Source: Rhodoplanes serenus (lineage in GTDB: Bacteria; Pseudomonadota; Alphaproteobacteria; Rhizobiales; Xanthobacteraceae). From it: DNA of 64,000 nucleotides. The notes beneath the pieces are model-generated. The model was not told the origin of the DNA. It searched no databases and saw only the letters and a program-made list of their open reading frames with translations. The position numbers were made by a program, and so were the translations under genes. This document shows positions 46,940 through 56,608 of this stretch, piece by piece. The stretch covers positions 58,031-122,030 of the forward strand of contig WNKV01000019.1 in NCBI GenBank assembly GCA_009720755.1, read 5' to 3'. Every line of letters starts with the position of its first letter. Position 1 is the stretch's first letter.

Positions 46940-48625
46940 ATGTCGATCGCCAACATCAAAATCCTCTACAAGATCATCGCCTGCTTCGTGCTGCTCGGCT
47001 GCGTCGTCGCGGGCGGACTGTGGTACGCGACCTCGCAGATGAAGACCATCGATACGGTCTACTCGGACATCATCGAGCGTGATGCGAGGGCGACGGTGGC
47101 GGCCGCGCGCGCCAATCAGCGCGTCTACAACTTCATCGGCCTGACCTGGCGCTTGATCGCCGAGCTCGACGCCGAGTCGATGAAGAAGACCAGCGCCGAG
47201 ATCGCCGACAATGCCAAGGCGTTCCAGGGCTTCATGGAAACGGTCGCGAAGCAGAAGCCCGAAGCGCGTGCCCAGACGGAGGAGTTTGTCCGCAGCTTCA
47301 TGGCGCTCTACACGGTCGATTATCCGCCGATCGAGAAGTTCGCCCTGGCCAACGAGAACGCACAGGCGTCGCGGCTCGCCTATCTCCTGGCCGGCAAGGT
47401 CGAGGAGCTGCGCAAGCGCATCTTCGACTTCATCAACGTGATCGAGAAGGAAACGCTGCGGCAGTCCGACGATGCCACCGCGGTCGTCAACCACACCATC
47501 TGGCTGACCTACGCCCTGGTGGGCGGCGCCTTCCTGGGCGTGCTGGGACTTGCCTTCGCGGTGGTGCAGTTCGGCATCACCGGGCCGATCGGACGGCTGA
47601 TCGGCGACCTTCAGTCTCTCGCCCGCGGCGAGCAGATCCAGATCGCGGGCACCGAGCGCAAGGACGAGGTCGGCCAGACGGCGCGCGCCGTCGGCGAGAT
47701 CCAGGCCATGCTGGCCGACAAGGCGGCCCGTGAGGCGCGCGAGAAGGCCGAGGCGGATGCCCGCCTGGCGACCGAGCGCAAGAACGACATGCGGCGCCTC
47801 GCCGACGGCTTCGAGGCGGCGGTGGGCGAGATCGTCGAGACGGTGTCGTCGGCCTCCACCGAGCTGGAAGCCGCAGCCGCAACCTTGACGCGCACGGCGG
47901 AAACCACCCAGCAGCTTTCGACACGGGTGGCGGCGGCCTCCGAGACCGCCTCGACCAACGTGCAATCGGTCGCCTCCGCCACCAACGAGATGGCCGCTTC
48001 GGTGCACGAGATCAGCCGCCAGGTGCAGGAGTCGAGCCGCATCGCCGGCGAGGCGGTCAAGCAGGCCGAGAAGACCGACGGCCGCATCAACGAGCTGTCG
48101 CAGGCGGCCAACCGCATCGGCGATGTCGTCAAGCTGATCACGGCGATCGCCGAGCAGACCAATCTCCTCGCCCTCAACGCCACCATCGAGGCGGCGCGCG
48201 CCGGCGAGGCTGGCAAGGGCTTCGCGGTCGTCGCCCAGGAGGTCAAGGCGCTCGCCGCCCAGACCGGCAAGGCCACCGGCGAGATCGGCGCCCAGATCGC
48301 CGGCATGCAGCAGGCGACCCAGGACTCGGTCGTCGCCATCAAGGAGATCGGCGGCACCATCGGGCGCATCGCCGAGATCGCTGCCGCAATCGCGGCGGCC
48401 GTCGAGCAGCAGGGCGCCGCCACCGGCGAGATCTCGCGCAACGTCCAGCAGGCCGCCCACGGCACCACCGAGGTGGCGAGCAACATCGGTGAGGTCGATC
48501 GCGGCGCCGCCGAGACCGGCTCGGCCTCCTCGCAGGTGCTGTCGTCGGCGCAGTCGCTGTCGAGCGAGAGCAACCGCCTCAAGCTCGAGGTCGGCAAGTT
48601 CCTGAACACGATCCGGGCCGCCTGA
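46940..48625 (+). CDS. Methyl-accepting chemotaxis protein, helical sensor (C)
   Basis: A 561-residue receptor. TM1 is [19 protein letters not shown]. The periplasmic sensor is a helical bundle with [23 protein letters not shown]2 is [22 protein letters not shown], then HAMP and the common signalling tip ([21 protein letters not shown]), ending FLNTIRAA. The N-terminus resembles that of the receptor at 62034-63722 ([22 protein letters not shown]), so the two are sensor paralogues, 15 kb apart. Start 46940 follows GGAA and the signal-anchor pattern. A stop hairpin lies at 48657-48683. Confidence 0.94.
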   Translation: MSIANIKILYKIIACFVLLGCVVAGGLWYATSQMKTIDTVYSDIIERDARATVAAARANQRVYNFIGLTWRLIAELDAESMKKTSAEIADNAKAFQGFMETVAKQKPEARAQTEEFVRSFMALYTVDYPPIEKFALANENAQASRLAYLLAGKVEELRKRIFDFINVIEKETLRQSDDATAVVNHTIWLTYALVGGAFLGVLGLAFAVVQFGITGPIGRLIGDLQSLARGEQIQIAGTERKDEVGQTARAVGEIQAMLADKAAREAREKAEADARLATERKNDMRRLADGFEAAVGEIVETVSSASTELEAAAATLTRTAETTQQLSTRVAAASETASTNVQSVASATNEMAASVHEISRQVQESSRIAGEAVKQAEKTDGRINELSQAANRIGDVVKLITAIAEQTNLLALNATIEAARAGEAGKGFAVVAQEVKALAAQTGKATGEIGAQIAGMQQATQDSVVAIKEIGGTIGRIAEIAAAIAAAVEQQGAATGEISRNVQQAAHGTTEVASNIGEVDRGAAETGSASSQVLSSAQSLSSESNRLKLEVGKFLNTIRAA

Positions 48626-48656
48626 CGCACGGACCGGCCGACGGGTGTCGTCGTCA

Positions 48657-48683
48657 GAGGCGCGGGCCAAAAGCCCGCGCCTC
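48657..48683 (+). terminator. Terminator hairpin after receptor C
   Basis: GAGGCGCGGGC (48657-48667) pairs with GCCCGCGCCTC (48673-48683) across CAAAA, followed by GTCTTC. It lies 32 bases after the stop. Confidence 0.75.
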
Positions 48684-48823
48684 GTCTTCATCCGGTGCCG
48701 TGCTCAGTTCGCGCGATCGGTTCGCCGGCCTGTCGCGTGCCGCTGCTTCGCGTGCGACGCCGCCGACGATCCGAGGACTCGATCGATCGTCCGCGTGGCC
48801 CCACGGGCCGTGTCGCGCCGGCC

Positions 48824-49513
48824 TCAGACGCCGGCCACCACCGGGCGGATCACCAGGTTGTCGTGCACGGTCTGCACCCCGGGGGTCGACTCGATCGCCA
48901 CCCGCAGGGCCTGCTTCTCCGCGACCGAGTCCACCACGCCCCAGGCGTCGACGACGCCGCCCGTGACCGTGACGTTGATCAGCGTGGACGACACCCACGG
49001 CTCGGCCTCGAGCCGCGCCATGATGTGCTTGCGCAGCTCGCTGTCGGCGACCGGGCTCGGCGGCGCTGGCCGGCGCAGCGTGGCCAGGGCGTGCAGCAGG
49101 TTGGCGCGGCTGACGATGCCGACCAGCCGGCCGTCGCGGACGATCGGCACGCGCTTGATGCGGTGGCGCTCCAGCAGGCTGGCGATCTCGGCCACGGGCG
49201 TGTCGGGCGCCGCGGTGACGAGCTCGCGAGTCATCACGTCGCCCGCTCGCAGTGCATGCTCCTTGACGTACTCGGCCGCCAGCACGTCGCGGCCCATCAG
49301 TAGCTTCAGCCACCAGGACCGCTCGTGGCCGGTTCCCGCCTCGGCGCGGCGGATGAGATCGCCCTCGCTGACGATGCCGATCGGCCGGCCGTCGGGGTCG
49401 ACCACCGGAACTGCGCTGATCCGATGCTGGAGCAGCAGTGCGGCCACCTCCTGCACGGGGGTGTCGGGTGTCACCGTGACGACGCTGGTGGCCATGATGT
49501 CGGAGGCGTTCAT
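48824..49513 (-). CDS. Two CBS domains plus BON domain protein
   Basis: A 229-residue protein with two CBS domains: residues 5-62 (DIMATSVVTVTPDTPVQEVA, ISAVPVVDPDGRPIGIVSEGDLI) and 90-145 (DVMTRELVTAAPDTPVAEIA, RVPIVRDGRLVGIVSRANLL). A C-terminal BON domain follows from about 160 (INVTVTGGVVDAWGVVDSVAE, ending GVQTVHDNLVI). CBS pairs bind adenosyl nucleotides; BON domains bind membranes or are found in stress proteins. It reads away from phaC's far side as a single gene. Its role is likely nucleotide-sensing in stress, but no target is evident. Confidence 0.93.
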   Translation of the reverse strand: MNASDIMATSVVTVTPDTPVQEVAALLLQHRISAVPVVDPDGRPIGIVSEGDLIRRAEAGTGHERSWWLKLLMGRDVLAAEYVKEHALRAGDVMTRELVTAAPDTPVAEIASLLERHRIKRVPIVRDGRLVGIVSRANLLHALATLRRPAPPSPVADSELRKHIMARLEAEPWVSSTLINVTVTGGVVDAWGVVDSVAEKQALRVAIESTPGVQTVHDNLVIRPVVAGV

Positions 49514-49647
49514 GACGGGGGAGTCCTCTTGTCCATGCTTCTTGCTCGGACGAGCGGGGCAGGGCGCCCCGAGCGTCCGGGAGAACGAGCGGGGCGATCA
49601 TCGGCCCGGGCGTGGCGGTCGCATTGATGCGGCGCAACTCTCCTGCT

Positions 49648-49673
49648 TCCGTCGGGAGCCTACTCCCGACGGA
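49648..49673 (-). terminator. Hairpin after phaC
   Basis: TCCGTCGGGAG (49648-49658) pairs with CTCCCGACGGA (49663-49673) across CCTA, 63 bases beyond the phaC stop on the minus strand. On the minus strand AGCAGGAG follows the stem, so there is no T-run. Confidence 0.6.
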
Positions 49674-49735
49674 GCCGGCCGGAGCGGGGCGGGCTGTACC
49701 GCCCCCGTGAGGACGTGCGGGCGCGATGCCGCCGA

Positions 49736-52009
49736 TCAGGCCCGCACCTTGACGTAGCTGCCGGGCGCATCCTCGATCGCCGGATAGCCGGCCGCGGTGC
49801 CGGGGATGCGGGCCGGCACCTCGGTCGGATCGAAGTGGCGCACCCACTCGAGCCAGTGTGGCCACCACGAGCCCGGATGCTCAGTGGAGCGCTTGATCCA
49901 CGCCTCGACATTCTCGCCCTGCGGGCGCGCGCCGGTCCAGTACTGGTACTTTTTCCCGGCCGGCGGATTGATGATGCCGGCGATATGTCCCGATCCGGCG
50001 CAGACGAACTCGACGTCGCCGCCGAACATCGAGGCGCCGATATAGACGGACTCGGCCGGTGCGATGTGGTCCTCGCGCGTCGCCACCGTGTAGATCGGCA
50101 CCAGGATCTTCTTCAGATCGAGGGTGACGCCGTCGATCTCCATGGCGCCCTTGCTGAGATTGTTGTCGAGATAGCAGTTGCGCAAATAGTAGGAGTGGTT
50201 GGCGGCCGGCATCCTGGTCGAGTCGGAGTTCCAGTAGAGGAGATCGAACGGGAACGGCTGCTCGCCCTTGAGATAGTTCGAGATGATGTAGGGCCAGACC
50301 AGATCGTTGGAGCGCAGGAAGTTGAAGATCATGGCCATCTTGCCGCCTTCGAGATAGCCGTGCTCGGCCATCTGGCGCTCGATCGCCTCGATCTGGGTCT
50401 CGTCCGACGTGAACAGCTTGAGATCGCCGCCGCGCTCGAAGTCCACCTGGGCCGTGAACATGGTGGCCGAGCGGATTCGCTCCGCCGTGCTCACCGCCGA
50501 CAGGTACGCCATGGTGATCGACAGCATGGTGCCGCCGACGCAGTAGCCCAGCGTGTGGGCGGACGGCGCGCCGGTGATCTTGAGGACGATGTCGAGCGCC
50601 TCCAGCGGGCCTTCGCGCATGTAGTCCGCGAAGGTCTTCTGGGCGAGATGCTCGTCCGGGTTCACCCACGAGATGGTGAACACCGTGATTCCGTTGTCGA
50701 CGCAGTACTTGATGAACGACTTCTCGGGATTGAGATCGAGAATGTAGTACTTGTTGATCCACGGCGGCACGATCAACAGCGGCGTATTCAGCACCGTCGG
50801 CGTGGTCGGCGTGTACTGGATGAGCTGCATCAGCTCGTTCTGATACACCACCTTGCCGGGTGTGATGGCGAGGTTGCGGCCGACCTCGAACTTCGAGTTG
50901 TCGGACTGACGGATCTTCAGCTCGCCGTGGCCCGCCTCGATGTCCTCGGCCAGCATCTTCATGCCGCGCACCAGGTTCTCGGCGTTCGACTGGAGCGTAA
51001 GGCGCAGCAGCTCCGGATTGGTGAACACGAAGTTGGAGGGCGCGATCGCGTTGACCACCTGCTTCATGTAGAAGTCCGCCTTGCGGCGGGTGACCGGATC
51101 GAGCCCCTCGGCGTCTTCCACGAGGTGATTGGCGAGCCGGCTGGTGACCAGATAGGCCTGCTTGAGGAAGTCGAAATAGGTGTTGCTCGACCACTCCGGA
51201 TCGGAGAAGCGGCGGTCGCGCGGGTCCGGCACCGCGATCGGCGGCGAGGTCTCGCCGGCGAGACGCCGCATGGTGTTGGCCCACAGGTCCAGATAGGCGT
51301 GGCCGATCGACGTCTGGAGCTCGATGGCGCGCTTGGCGTCGCGCATCCAATACTCCATCACCTTGCCGAAGGTGGTGACGACGTCGATGACCTGCTGGGG
51401 CGGCTCGTCGTGGATCTTGCCTTCCTCGCGCGGCTTCATGAACGCGGCCAGCGCCCGGCCGCCTTGCTCCATCATGCGGGCCACGTTGGTGGCGAACTTC
51501 TCGATGTCGACATGCGGCACCTCGTGGGCCGTGTCGGCGTCCGGCTTGGCGGTCTTCTCGGGTTTCGGCTCGGACTTCACCTCTGCGGGTTTCGCCTCGG
51601 GCTTCGCCGCCGCTGCGGCGGGAGGCTCCACGCTCTTCGGCGGCTCCACGAAGGCCGGCTGCGAGGCTGCGGCTTCGGTGGCGCCGGGCGGCGTCGGAGC
51701 CGCAGGTGCGGGGGGAGTCGCGGGCGGCGCCGGCTCGGCCGCCGCCAGGACGGGTTGCGGGGCGGGAGAGGAAGCGGGCAGGGGGGCCGAACGAGGGGGG
51801 GCCGCCGCATCGCCGTAGCTCAGGGGAGGCAGGCCGCTCTCGCCGCCGGATGCATCACCGTCGCGGCCGGGGTGGGCGCCGTTGCCGGCGTGACCGACCT
51901 CGCCGGCGATGTCCTGCGTCGGCGCCTCCGTCGATGCCTCGACGATCGCGGCGGGCAGCGGCGGGGTACCGGGGGCGGGCGTCACGGGCGAGTCCTCGGC
52001 GGTGTCCAT
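49736..52009 (-). CDS. phaC: Class I polyhydroxyalkanoate synthase (PhaC) with long N-terminal extension
   Basis: PhaC polymerises 3-hydroxyacyl-CoA to storage polyester. The 757-residue protein contains the lipase-like box [12 protein letters not shown] (catalytic Cys), with Asp in [11 protein letters not shown] and His in [31 protein letters not shown] and the C-terminal SWWPHWLEW are typical. Family members are about 590 residues; here the first 165 are a low-complexity Pro/Ala/Glu/Lys-rich stretch, and homology starts near [21 protein letters not shown]. No internal start near that point was evident. The phaAB genes are not adjacent. Confidence 0.95.
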   Translation of the reverse strand: MDTAEDSPVTPAPGTPPLPAAIVEASTEAPTQDIAGEVGHAGNGAHPGRDGDASGGESGLPPLSYGDAAAPPRSAPLPASSPAPQPVLAAAEPAPPATPPAPAAPTPPGATEAAASQPAFVEPPKSVEPPAAAAAKPEAKPAEVKSEPKPEKTAKPDADTAHEVPHVDIEKFATNVARMMEQGGRALAAFMKPREEGKIHDEPPQQVIDVVTTFGKVMEYWMRDAKRAIELQTSIGHAYLDLWANTMRRLAGETSPPIAVPDPRDRRFSDPEWSSNTYFDFLKQAYLVTSRLANHLVEDAEGLDPVTRRKADFYMKQVVNAIAPSNFVFTNPELLRLTLQSNAENLVRGMKMLAEDIEAGHGELKIRQSDNSKFEVGRNLAITPGKVVYQNELMQLIQYTPTTPTVLNTPLLIVPPWINKYYILDLNPEKSFIKYCVDNGITVFTISWVNPDEHLAQKTFADYMREGPLEALDIVLKITGAPSAHTLGYCVGGTMLSITMAYLSAVSTAERIRSATMFTAQVDFERGGDLKLFTSDETQIEAIERQMAEHGYLEGGKMAMIFNFLRSNDLVWPYIISNYLKGEQPFPFDLLYWNSDSTRMPAANHSYYLRNCYLDNNLSKGAMEIDGVTLDLKKILVPIYTVATREDHIAPAESVYIGASMFGGDVEFVCAGSGHIAGIINPPAGKKYQYWTGARPQGENVEAWIKRSTEHPGSWWPHWLEWVRHFDPTEVPARIPGTAAGYPAIEDAPGSYVKVRA

Positions 52010-52145
52010 CGGTGGCGCTCCTTGGTTTGGACATATTATGACTGTACCGCAGCCGTCGGCCCAGCCGTCACGTTCGTCCGCCGATTAAGATGTTGGTCAG
52101 TGCGCGCGATGTCTAGAACCGTTCCCCGGCATCGGCGTGACACGC

Positions 52146-52220
52146 GGTCCCGTGACGCGCGCTCCCGTCACACATGCTCCCGCGACATCGGTTTCCGCGA
52201 CATCGGCTCCCGCGACATGC
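52146..52220. repeat. Five tandem 15-bp repeats
   Basis: Five imperfect units of 15 bases run from 52146 to 52220. The most typical is GCTCCCGCGACATCG (52176-52190), and units 3, 4 and 5 differ at only two or three positions. They lie upstream of the lipoprotein start at 52256. In the reading frame of that gene they would encode a repeated SRDxx pentapeptide if translation began at ATG 52109. Confidence 0.85.
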
Positions 52221-52255
52221 GCGATCTGCTGCATCGTGATGCGCTGCACCATGCC

Positions 52256-52531
52256 ATGCCGCGTCGCGTCATGCGCCTGATCGCGGTCGCGGCTCTCGCC
52301 GGCGCGCTGGTAGGCTGCTCGTCCATTCTGTCCGAGATGCCTCAGGCGGTCGGTGGCCTCCCCGAGGGTGTGCCCGATCGTCCCGCAACGGCGCCCGGCT
52401 TTCCGTCCGTGAACGACCTGCCGCGCCAGCGCTCCGACGCGCCCCTCACCGAGGCCGAGCGCAAGAAGGTGGTCGACGATCTCGCTGCCGCCCGCGCCGC
52501 CGCCGCGCGGCGCGCCGCCGGCGCGCCCTGA
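52256..52531 (+). CDS. Small lipoprotein
   Basis: A 91-residue product starting MPRRVMRLIAVAALAGALVGCSS, a clear lipoprotein signal with lipobox LVGC, so Cys21 would be lipidated. The mature part is Pro/Asp-rich with a conserved-looking end LTEAERKKVVDDLAAARAAAARR, an amphipathic helix seen in several small alphaproteobacterial lipoproteins. ATG 52271 is a possible inner start. An in-frame ATG at 52109 would add the repeat-encoded extension and bury the signal, so it is disfavoured. It lies upstream of the aminotransferase gene. Confidence 0.72.
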   Translation: MPRRVMRLIAVAALAGALVGCSSILSEMPQAVGGLPEGVPDRPATAPGFPSVNDLPRQRSDAPLTEAERKKVVDDLAAARAAAARRAAGAP

Positions 52532-52691
52532 ACTCCCGGTCCCTTCCTCCATCCGGGACCGTCTCCGACACGGCGCCCGACGGACCATCGACTCCCGCCT
52601 GACGCCAAGCTTTTCCGAACCGGCAGTCCTCGTGCTAGAACCCCGCGGACGAGCCGGTCAGGACCGATCTCGCAGCCGAGGTTTTGACATC

Positions 52692-53909
52692 ATGGAAGAA
52701 TTTCACCGCATCCGCCGTCTGCCCCCCTATGTCTTCGAGCAGGTGAATCGCGCCAAGGCCGCGGCGCGCAACGCCGGTGCGGACATCATCGACCTCGGCA
52801 TGGGCAATCCCGACCTGCCGGCCCCGGCCCATGTGGTCGACAAGCTCAAGGAGACGGTGGGCAAGACGCGGACCGACCGCTACTCGGCCTCCAAGGGCAT
52901 CGCCGGCCTGCGCCGCGCCCAGGCCGCCTATTACGGCCGCCGCTTCGGCGTGAAGCTCAACCCCGACACCCAGGTGGTGGCGACGCTCGGCTCCAAGGAG
53001 GGCTTCGCCAACATGGCGCAGGCCATCACGGCGCCCGGCGACGTGGTGCTGGTGCCCAACCCCAGCTACCCGATCCACGCCTTCGGCTTCCTGATGGCCG
53101 GCGGCGTCATCCGCTCGGTGCCGTGCGAGCCGGGACCGGAGCTGTTCCACGCCATGGAACGCGCCGTGATGCACTCCATCCCCAAGCCGCTCGCCCTGGT
53201 GGTGTGCTACCCGTCGAACCCGACCGCCGAGGTGGCGGATCTCGACTTCTACAAGGACGTGGTCGCCTTCGCGAAAAAGCACGGCCTCATCGTGCTGTCC
53301 GACCTCGCCTATGCGGAGGTCTATTTCGACGACAACCCGCCGCCGTCGATCCTCCAGGTGCCGGGCGCCTTCGATGTCGCGGTCGAGTTCACCTCGATGT
53401 CGAAGACGTTCTCGATGCCGGGCTGGCGCATGGGCTTCGCGGTCGGCAACGACCGGCTGATCGCGGCGCTGGCGCGGGTGAAGTCGTATCTCGACTACGG
53501 CGCCTTCACGCCCGTCCAGGTGGCGGCCACCGCCGCCCTCAACGGGCCGGAGGACTGCATCCGCGAGATGCGCGAGATCTACAAGCGGCGCCGCGACGTG
53601 CTGGTGGAGAGCTTCGGCCGCGCCGGCTGGGAGATCCCGCCGCCGCGCGCCTCGATGTTCGCCTGGTGCCCGATCCCCAAGCCGTTCGACACCCTCGGCT
53701 CCATCGAGTTCGCCACCATGCTGGTCGAGAAGGCCGAGGTGGCGGTGGCGCCGGGCCTCGGCTTCGGCGAGCACGGCGACGGCTATGTGCGCATCGCGCT
53801 GGTCGAGAACGAGCAGCGCATTCGCCAAGCGGCCCGCAACTTGCGCCGCTTTCTTGAAAGCGGACCTGAAAAGTTGCACAACGTCGTGCCGCTGGCGCAG
53901 TCGCGCTGA
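52692..53909 (+). CDS. Class I/II aminotransferase (LL-diaminopimelate/alanine transaminase-like)
   Basis: PLP-dependent aminotransferase of 405 residues. It opens EEFHRIRRLPPYVFEQVNRAK and IDLGMGNPDLPAP, then has the phosphate-binding RYSASKGIAGLRRA, the YPSNPTA and DLAYAEVYFD motifs, the Schiff-base Lys in SMSKTFSMPGWRMGF, and the carboxylate-binding Arg in YVRIALVENE. Annotated relatives are called LL-diaminopimelate aminotransferase or AlaC; the substrate is not settled by sequence. The downstream hom gene supports a role in aspartate-family amino acids. A hairpin (53969-53999) separates them. Confidence 0.92.
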   Translation: MEEFHRIRRLPPYVFEQVNRAKAAARNAGADIIDLGMGNPDLPAPAHVVDKLKETVGKTRTDRYSASKGIAGLRRAQAAYYGRRFGVKLNPDTQVVATLGSKEGFANMAQAITAPGDVVLVPNPSYPIHAFGFLMAGGVIRSVPCEPGPELFHAMERAVMHSIPKPLALVVCYPSNPTAEVADLDFYKDVVAFAKKHGLIVLSDLAYAEVYFDDNPPPSILQVPGAFDVAVEFTSMSKTFSMPGWRMGFAVGNDRLIAALARVKSYLDYGAFTPVQVAATAALNGPEDCIREMREIYKRRRDVLVESFGRAGWEIPPPRASMFAWCPIPKPFDTLGSIEFATMLVEKAEVAVAPGLGFGEHGDGYVRIALVENEQRIRQAARNLRRFLESGPEKLHNVVPLAQSR

Positions 53910-53968
53910 GGCGGCAGTCCCGGCGCGGTCGCCGGTCTTCGGCGGCCGTCTCCGGGATTCGCTTTTCC

Positions 53969-53999
53969 GGCGGGTTTCTTCAGCGAAACGAAACCCGCC
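53969..53999 (+). other. Hairpin between the aminotransferase gene and hom
   Basis: GGCGGGTTTC (53969-53978) pairs with GAAACCCGCC (53990-53999) over an 11-base loop. No T-run follows. It lies 45 bases before hom, so it may be a partial terminator or part of the hom leader. No leader peptide was recognised. Confidence 0.5.
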
Positions 54000-54044
54000 T
54001 GTGGTTGACGTCTTTCCGAACATTCGCCGCGAGGTTTCTCTCAC

Positions 54045-55388
54045 ATGGTTGCGCCGCTCAAAGTCGGTCTCGCGGGACTGGGTACCGTCGGCGGGTCGGT
54101 CGCGCAGCTTCTGCACCGGCAGGAGTCGAACGCCCCGGAGTCGAACGTGCTCGGCGCGCGCTGCGGCCGGCCGGTGCGGCTCGTCGCGGTCTCGGCCAAG
54201 GCCGAATCCGAGATGCAGGCGCTCGGCATTCCGGGCCTGCGCTGGGTGGCGAGCCCGCAGGCGCTGGCCACCGATCCGGAGATCGACGCCTTCGTCGAGC
54301 TGATGGGCGGCGAGGGCGATCCGGCCAAGTCCGCCATCGAGGCGGCGCTGTCGTCCGGCAAGCCGGTGGTGACCGCCAACAAGGCGCTGATCGCCCGTCA
54401 CGGCGTCGCGCTGGCGACGCTCGCCGAGCGCAGCGGGGCGGCGCTCAACTTCGAGGCGGCGGTGGGCGGTGCCATCCCGGTGGTGAAGACGCTGCGCGAG
54501 GGCTTCGCCGGCAACTCGTTCGATCGCGTCTATGGCATCCTCAACGGCACCTGCAACTACATCCTGTCGCGCATGGAGAGCGAGAAGCTGTCCTTCGCGG
54601 ACTGCCTGCGTGAGGCGCAGCGGCTCGGCTATGCCGAGGCGAATCCGACCTTCGACGTCGACGGCCACGACACCGCGCAGAAGATCGCCATCCTGGCGAG
54701 CCTCGCGTTCGGCGTGCAGGTCGATCCCGATGCCGTCTATGTCGAGGGCATCTCGTCGATCACTCCGGAGGACCTCGCGGCCGCCGCCGAGCTCGGCTAC
54801 CGCATCAAGCTGCTCGGCGTCGCGGTGCGCACCGAATCGGGCATCGAGCAGCGCGTCCACCCGACCATGGTGCGACTCGATTCGCCGCTCGCCCAGGTGA
54901 TGGGCGTCACCAATGCGGTGACCATCGATCCCGCCGGCTTCTCGCCGATCACCCTGGTCGGCCCCGGGGCGGGCGGTGCCGCCACCGCCTCCGCCGTGGT
55001 GGCGGATCTCGCCGACATCGCGCGGGGTGCGCGGGTGCGGCCGTTCGCCCGGCCGGTGGCGGATCTGGCCGGCAGCCGGCGCGCTCCCATGCAGCGGCAC
55101 GAGGGCGGCTATTACATTCGTCTCCTCGCCGTCGATCGTCCGGGAACTTTCGCGACCATCGCGCGTCATCTCGCCGACGAGCAGATCTCCCTCGAATCCA
55201 TCGTGCAGCGGCGTCGCAACGGCGGCCCGCACGGCGGCGACGATCCCGACGGCACGCAGTCGCCGGCTCCCATCATTCTGGTCACCTATGCGACGACCGA
55301 GGACGCGGTGCGCAAAGCCTTGCGCGAGATCAAAAACCGCGGCGTGATCGCAGGTAACCCTCAGGTCATCCGCATCGAGAAGAACTGA
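54045..55388 (+). CDS. hom: Homoserine dehydrogenase
   Basis: Hom reduces aspartate semialdehyde to homoserine for Thr, Met and Ile synthesis. The 447-residue protein has the NAD(P) motif VGLAGLGTVGGSVAQLL, SSGKPVVTANKALIA, YGILNGTCNYILSRM, GYAEANPTFDVDGHD and KLLGVAVR. The C-terminal ACT-type regulatory domain begins near YYIRLLAVDRPGTFATIARHL, where end-product feedback usually binds. GAGG lies upstream of ATG 54045. It precedes glpX and recJ in the order conserved in many Hyphomicrobiales. Confidence 0.97.
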   Translation: MVAPLKVGLAGLGTVGGSVAQLLHRQESNAPESNVLGARCGRPVRLVAVSAKAESEMQALGIPGLRWVASPQALATDPEIDAFVELMGGEGDPAKSAIEAALSSGKPVVTANKALIARHGVALATLAERSGAALNFEAAVGGAIPVVKTLREGFAGNSFDRVYGILNGTCNYILSRMESEKLSFADCLREAQRLGYAEANPTFDVDGHDTAQKIAILASLAFGVQVDPDAVYVEGISSITPEDLAAAAELGYRIKLLGVAVRTESGIEQRVHPTMVRLDSPLAQVMGVTNAVTIDPAGFSPITLVGPGAGGAATASAVVADLADIARGARVRPFARPVADLAGSRRAPMQRHEGGYYIRLLAVDRPGTFATIARHLADEQISLESIVQRRRNGGPHGGDDPDGTQSPAPIILVTYATTEDAVRKALREIKNRGVIAGNPQVIRIEKN

Positions 55389-55410
55389 CCGGACCGCGCC
55401 GCGGTCCGGT
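55388..55410 (+). other. Hairpin directly after hom
   Basis: ACCGGACCGC (55388-55397) pairs with GCGGTCCGGT (55401-55410) across three bases, starting on the last base of the hom stop codon. There is no T-run, and glpX begins 22 bases later, so it may stabilise or tune an upstream transcript rather than end it. Confidence 0.55.
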
Positions 55411-55431
55411 CGCAGTGAAAAGGACGTGGTC

Positions 55432-56460
55432 GTGAGCATGAGCGAGCTCGTCAGGGGCGATCGAAGCCAGACCGCCGCACTCCGTCAGCGCGAGACACTG
55501 GACCGCGTCCTCTCGATCGAGATCGTGCGGGTGACTGAGCGGGCCGCCGTGGCGGCCGCCCAGTGGCGCGGTCGCGGCAACGAGAAGGCCGCCGATCAGG
55601 CCGCCGTCGATGCCATGCGGCGCGAGCTGAATCGGCTGCCGATCTCCGGCACTGTGGTGATCGGCGAGGGCGAGCGCGACGAGGCGCCGATGCTGTTCAT
55701 CGGCGAGCATGTCGGCAACGGCAAGGGGCCGAAGGTCGACATCGCGGTCGATCCGCTCGAGGGCACGACGCTGTGCGCCAAGGCGATGCCCGGCGCGATC
55801 GCCACCATGGCGATGGCGGAGGGCGGCTCGCTGCTCAACGCCCCCGACGTCTACATGGACAAGATCGCCATCGGCCCCGGCTACTCGAAGGGCGTCGTGG
55901 ATCTGGACGCGCCGCCCGAGCAGAACATCCGGGCGCTCGCCATGGCCAAGGGCGTCAAGCCCGAGGAGATCACGGCGCTGATTCTCGATCGGCCGCGTCA
56001 CGCCGATCTGATCGCCGCGGTGCGCCGCACCGGCGCCTCGGTGCAGCTCATCACCGACGGCGACGTCGCCGGCGTCATCCACACGGCCGATCCGGACACC
56101 ACCGGAGTCGACATCTATCTCGGCATCGGGGGCGCCCCGGAAGGGGTGCTGGCCGCGGCCGCGCTGTCGTGCATCGGCGGCCAGTTCCAGGGCCGGCTGA
56201 TTCTCGACAACGAGGAGAAGCGCGAGCGGGCGCGCCGCATGGGCATCCGTGATCCGAAGAAGAAGTATCAGCTCGAGGACCTGGTGATGGGCGACTGCGT
56301 GTTCGCCGCCACCGGCGTCGTGTCGGGCTCGCTCCTGCGCGGCGTGCGCTTCCGCCCGGGCCTGATCGAGACCGAGACCGTGGTGATGCGCTCCACCACC
56401 GGCACGGTGCGCTGGATCAGAGCCGAGCACCGCCAGTTCCAGAAGTTTCAGATGGGGTAA
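55432..56460 (+). CDS. glpX: Class II fructose-1,6-bisphosphatase (GlpX)
   Basis: GlpX dephosphorylates fructose 1,6-bisphosphate (in autotrophs also sedoheptulose bisphosphate). The 342-residue enzyme has the metal-site motifs VVIGEGERDEAPML and IAVDPLEGTTLCA, VYMDKIAIGPGY, and the C-terminal GATG-like FAATGVVSGSLLRGV. GTG at 55432 is the likely start because AAAGGA lies eight bases upstream; ATG 55438 would be 14 bases away. It is cotranscribed with, or directly follows, hom and precedes recJ. Confidence 0.95.
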   Translation: MSMSELVRGDRSQTAALRQRETLDRVLSIEIVRVTERAAVAAAQWRGRGNEKAADQAAVDAMRRELNRLPISGTVVIGEGERDEAPMLFIGEHVGNGKGPKVDIAVDPLEGTTLCAKAMPGAIATMAMAEGGSLLNAPDVYMDKIAIGPGYSKGVVDLDAPPEQNIRALAMAKGVKPEEITALILDRPRHADLIAAVRRTGASVQLITDGDVAGVIHTADPDTTGVDIYLGIGGAPEGVLAAAALSCIGGQFQGRLILDNEEKRERARRMGIRDPKKKYQLEDLVMGDCVFAATGVVSGSLLRGVRFRPGLIETETVVMRSTTGTVRWIRAEHRQFQKFQMG

Positions 56461-56483
56461 GGACGCTGCACGGCGCCCGGACT

Positions 56484-56523
56484 CCCTCGCCCCGCGAAGC
56501 GGGGAGAGGGTGGGGTGAGGGGC
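56484..56523. repeat. REP-like palindromic element
   Basis: CCCTCGCCCCGC and GCGGGGAGAGGG form an almost perfect stem with a GAA loop (56484-56510), followed by TGGGGTGAGGGG. Similar pyrimidine-arm hairpins with the GGGTGAGGGG tail are dispersed between genes in many Hyphomicrobiales. A second, related hairpin lies at 56543-56566 (CCTCTC..GAGAGG). Confidence 0.6.
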
Positions 56524-56608
56524 CTGGCGGCGCGGTCTCCGACCTCTCTCCGCGCGGGAGGAGAGGTGAGTGCGTGCGGATTTGGCGCATCCGCGCGAAC
56601 GAGCGCCC

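Noticed and set aside
52109..52255. N-terminal extension of the small lipoprotein from ATG 52109
   Set aside because: It would translate the 15-bp repeats and bury the lipoprotein signal, removing the only recognisable function.
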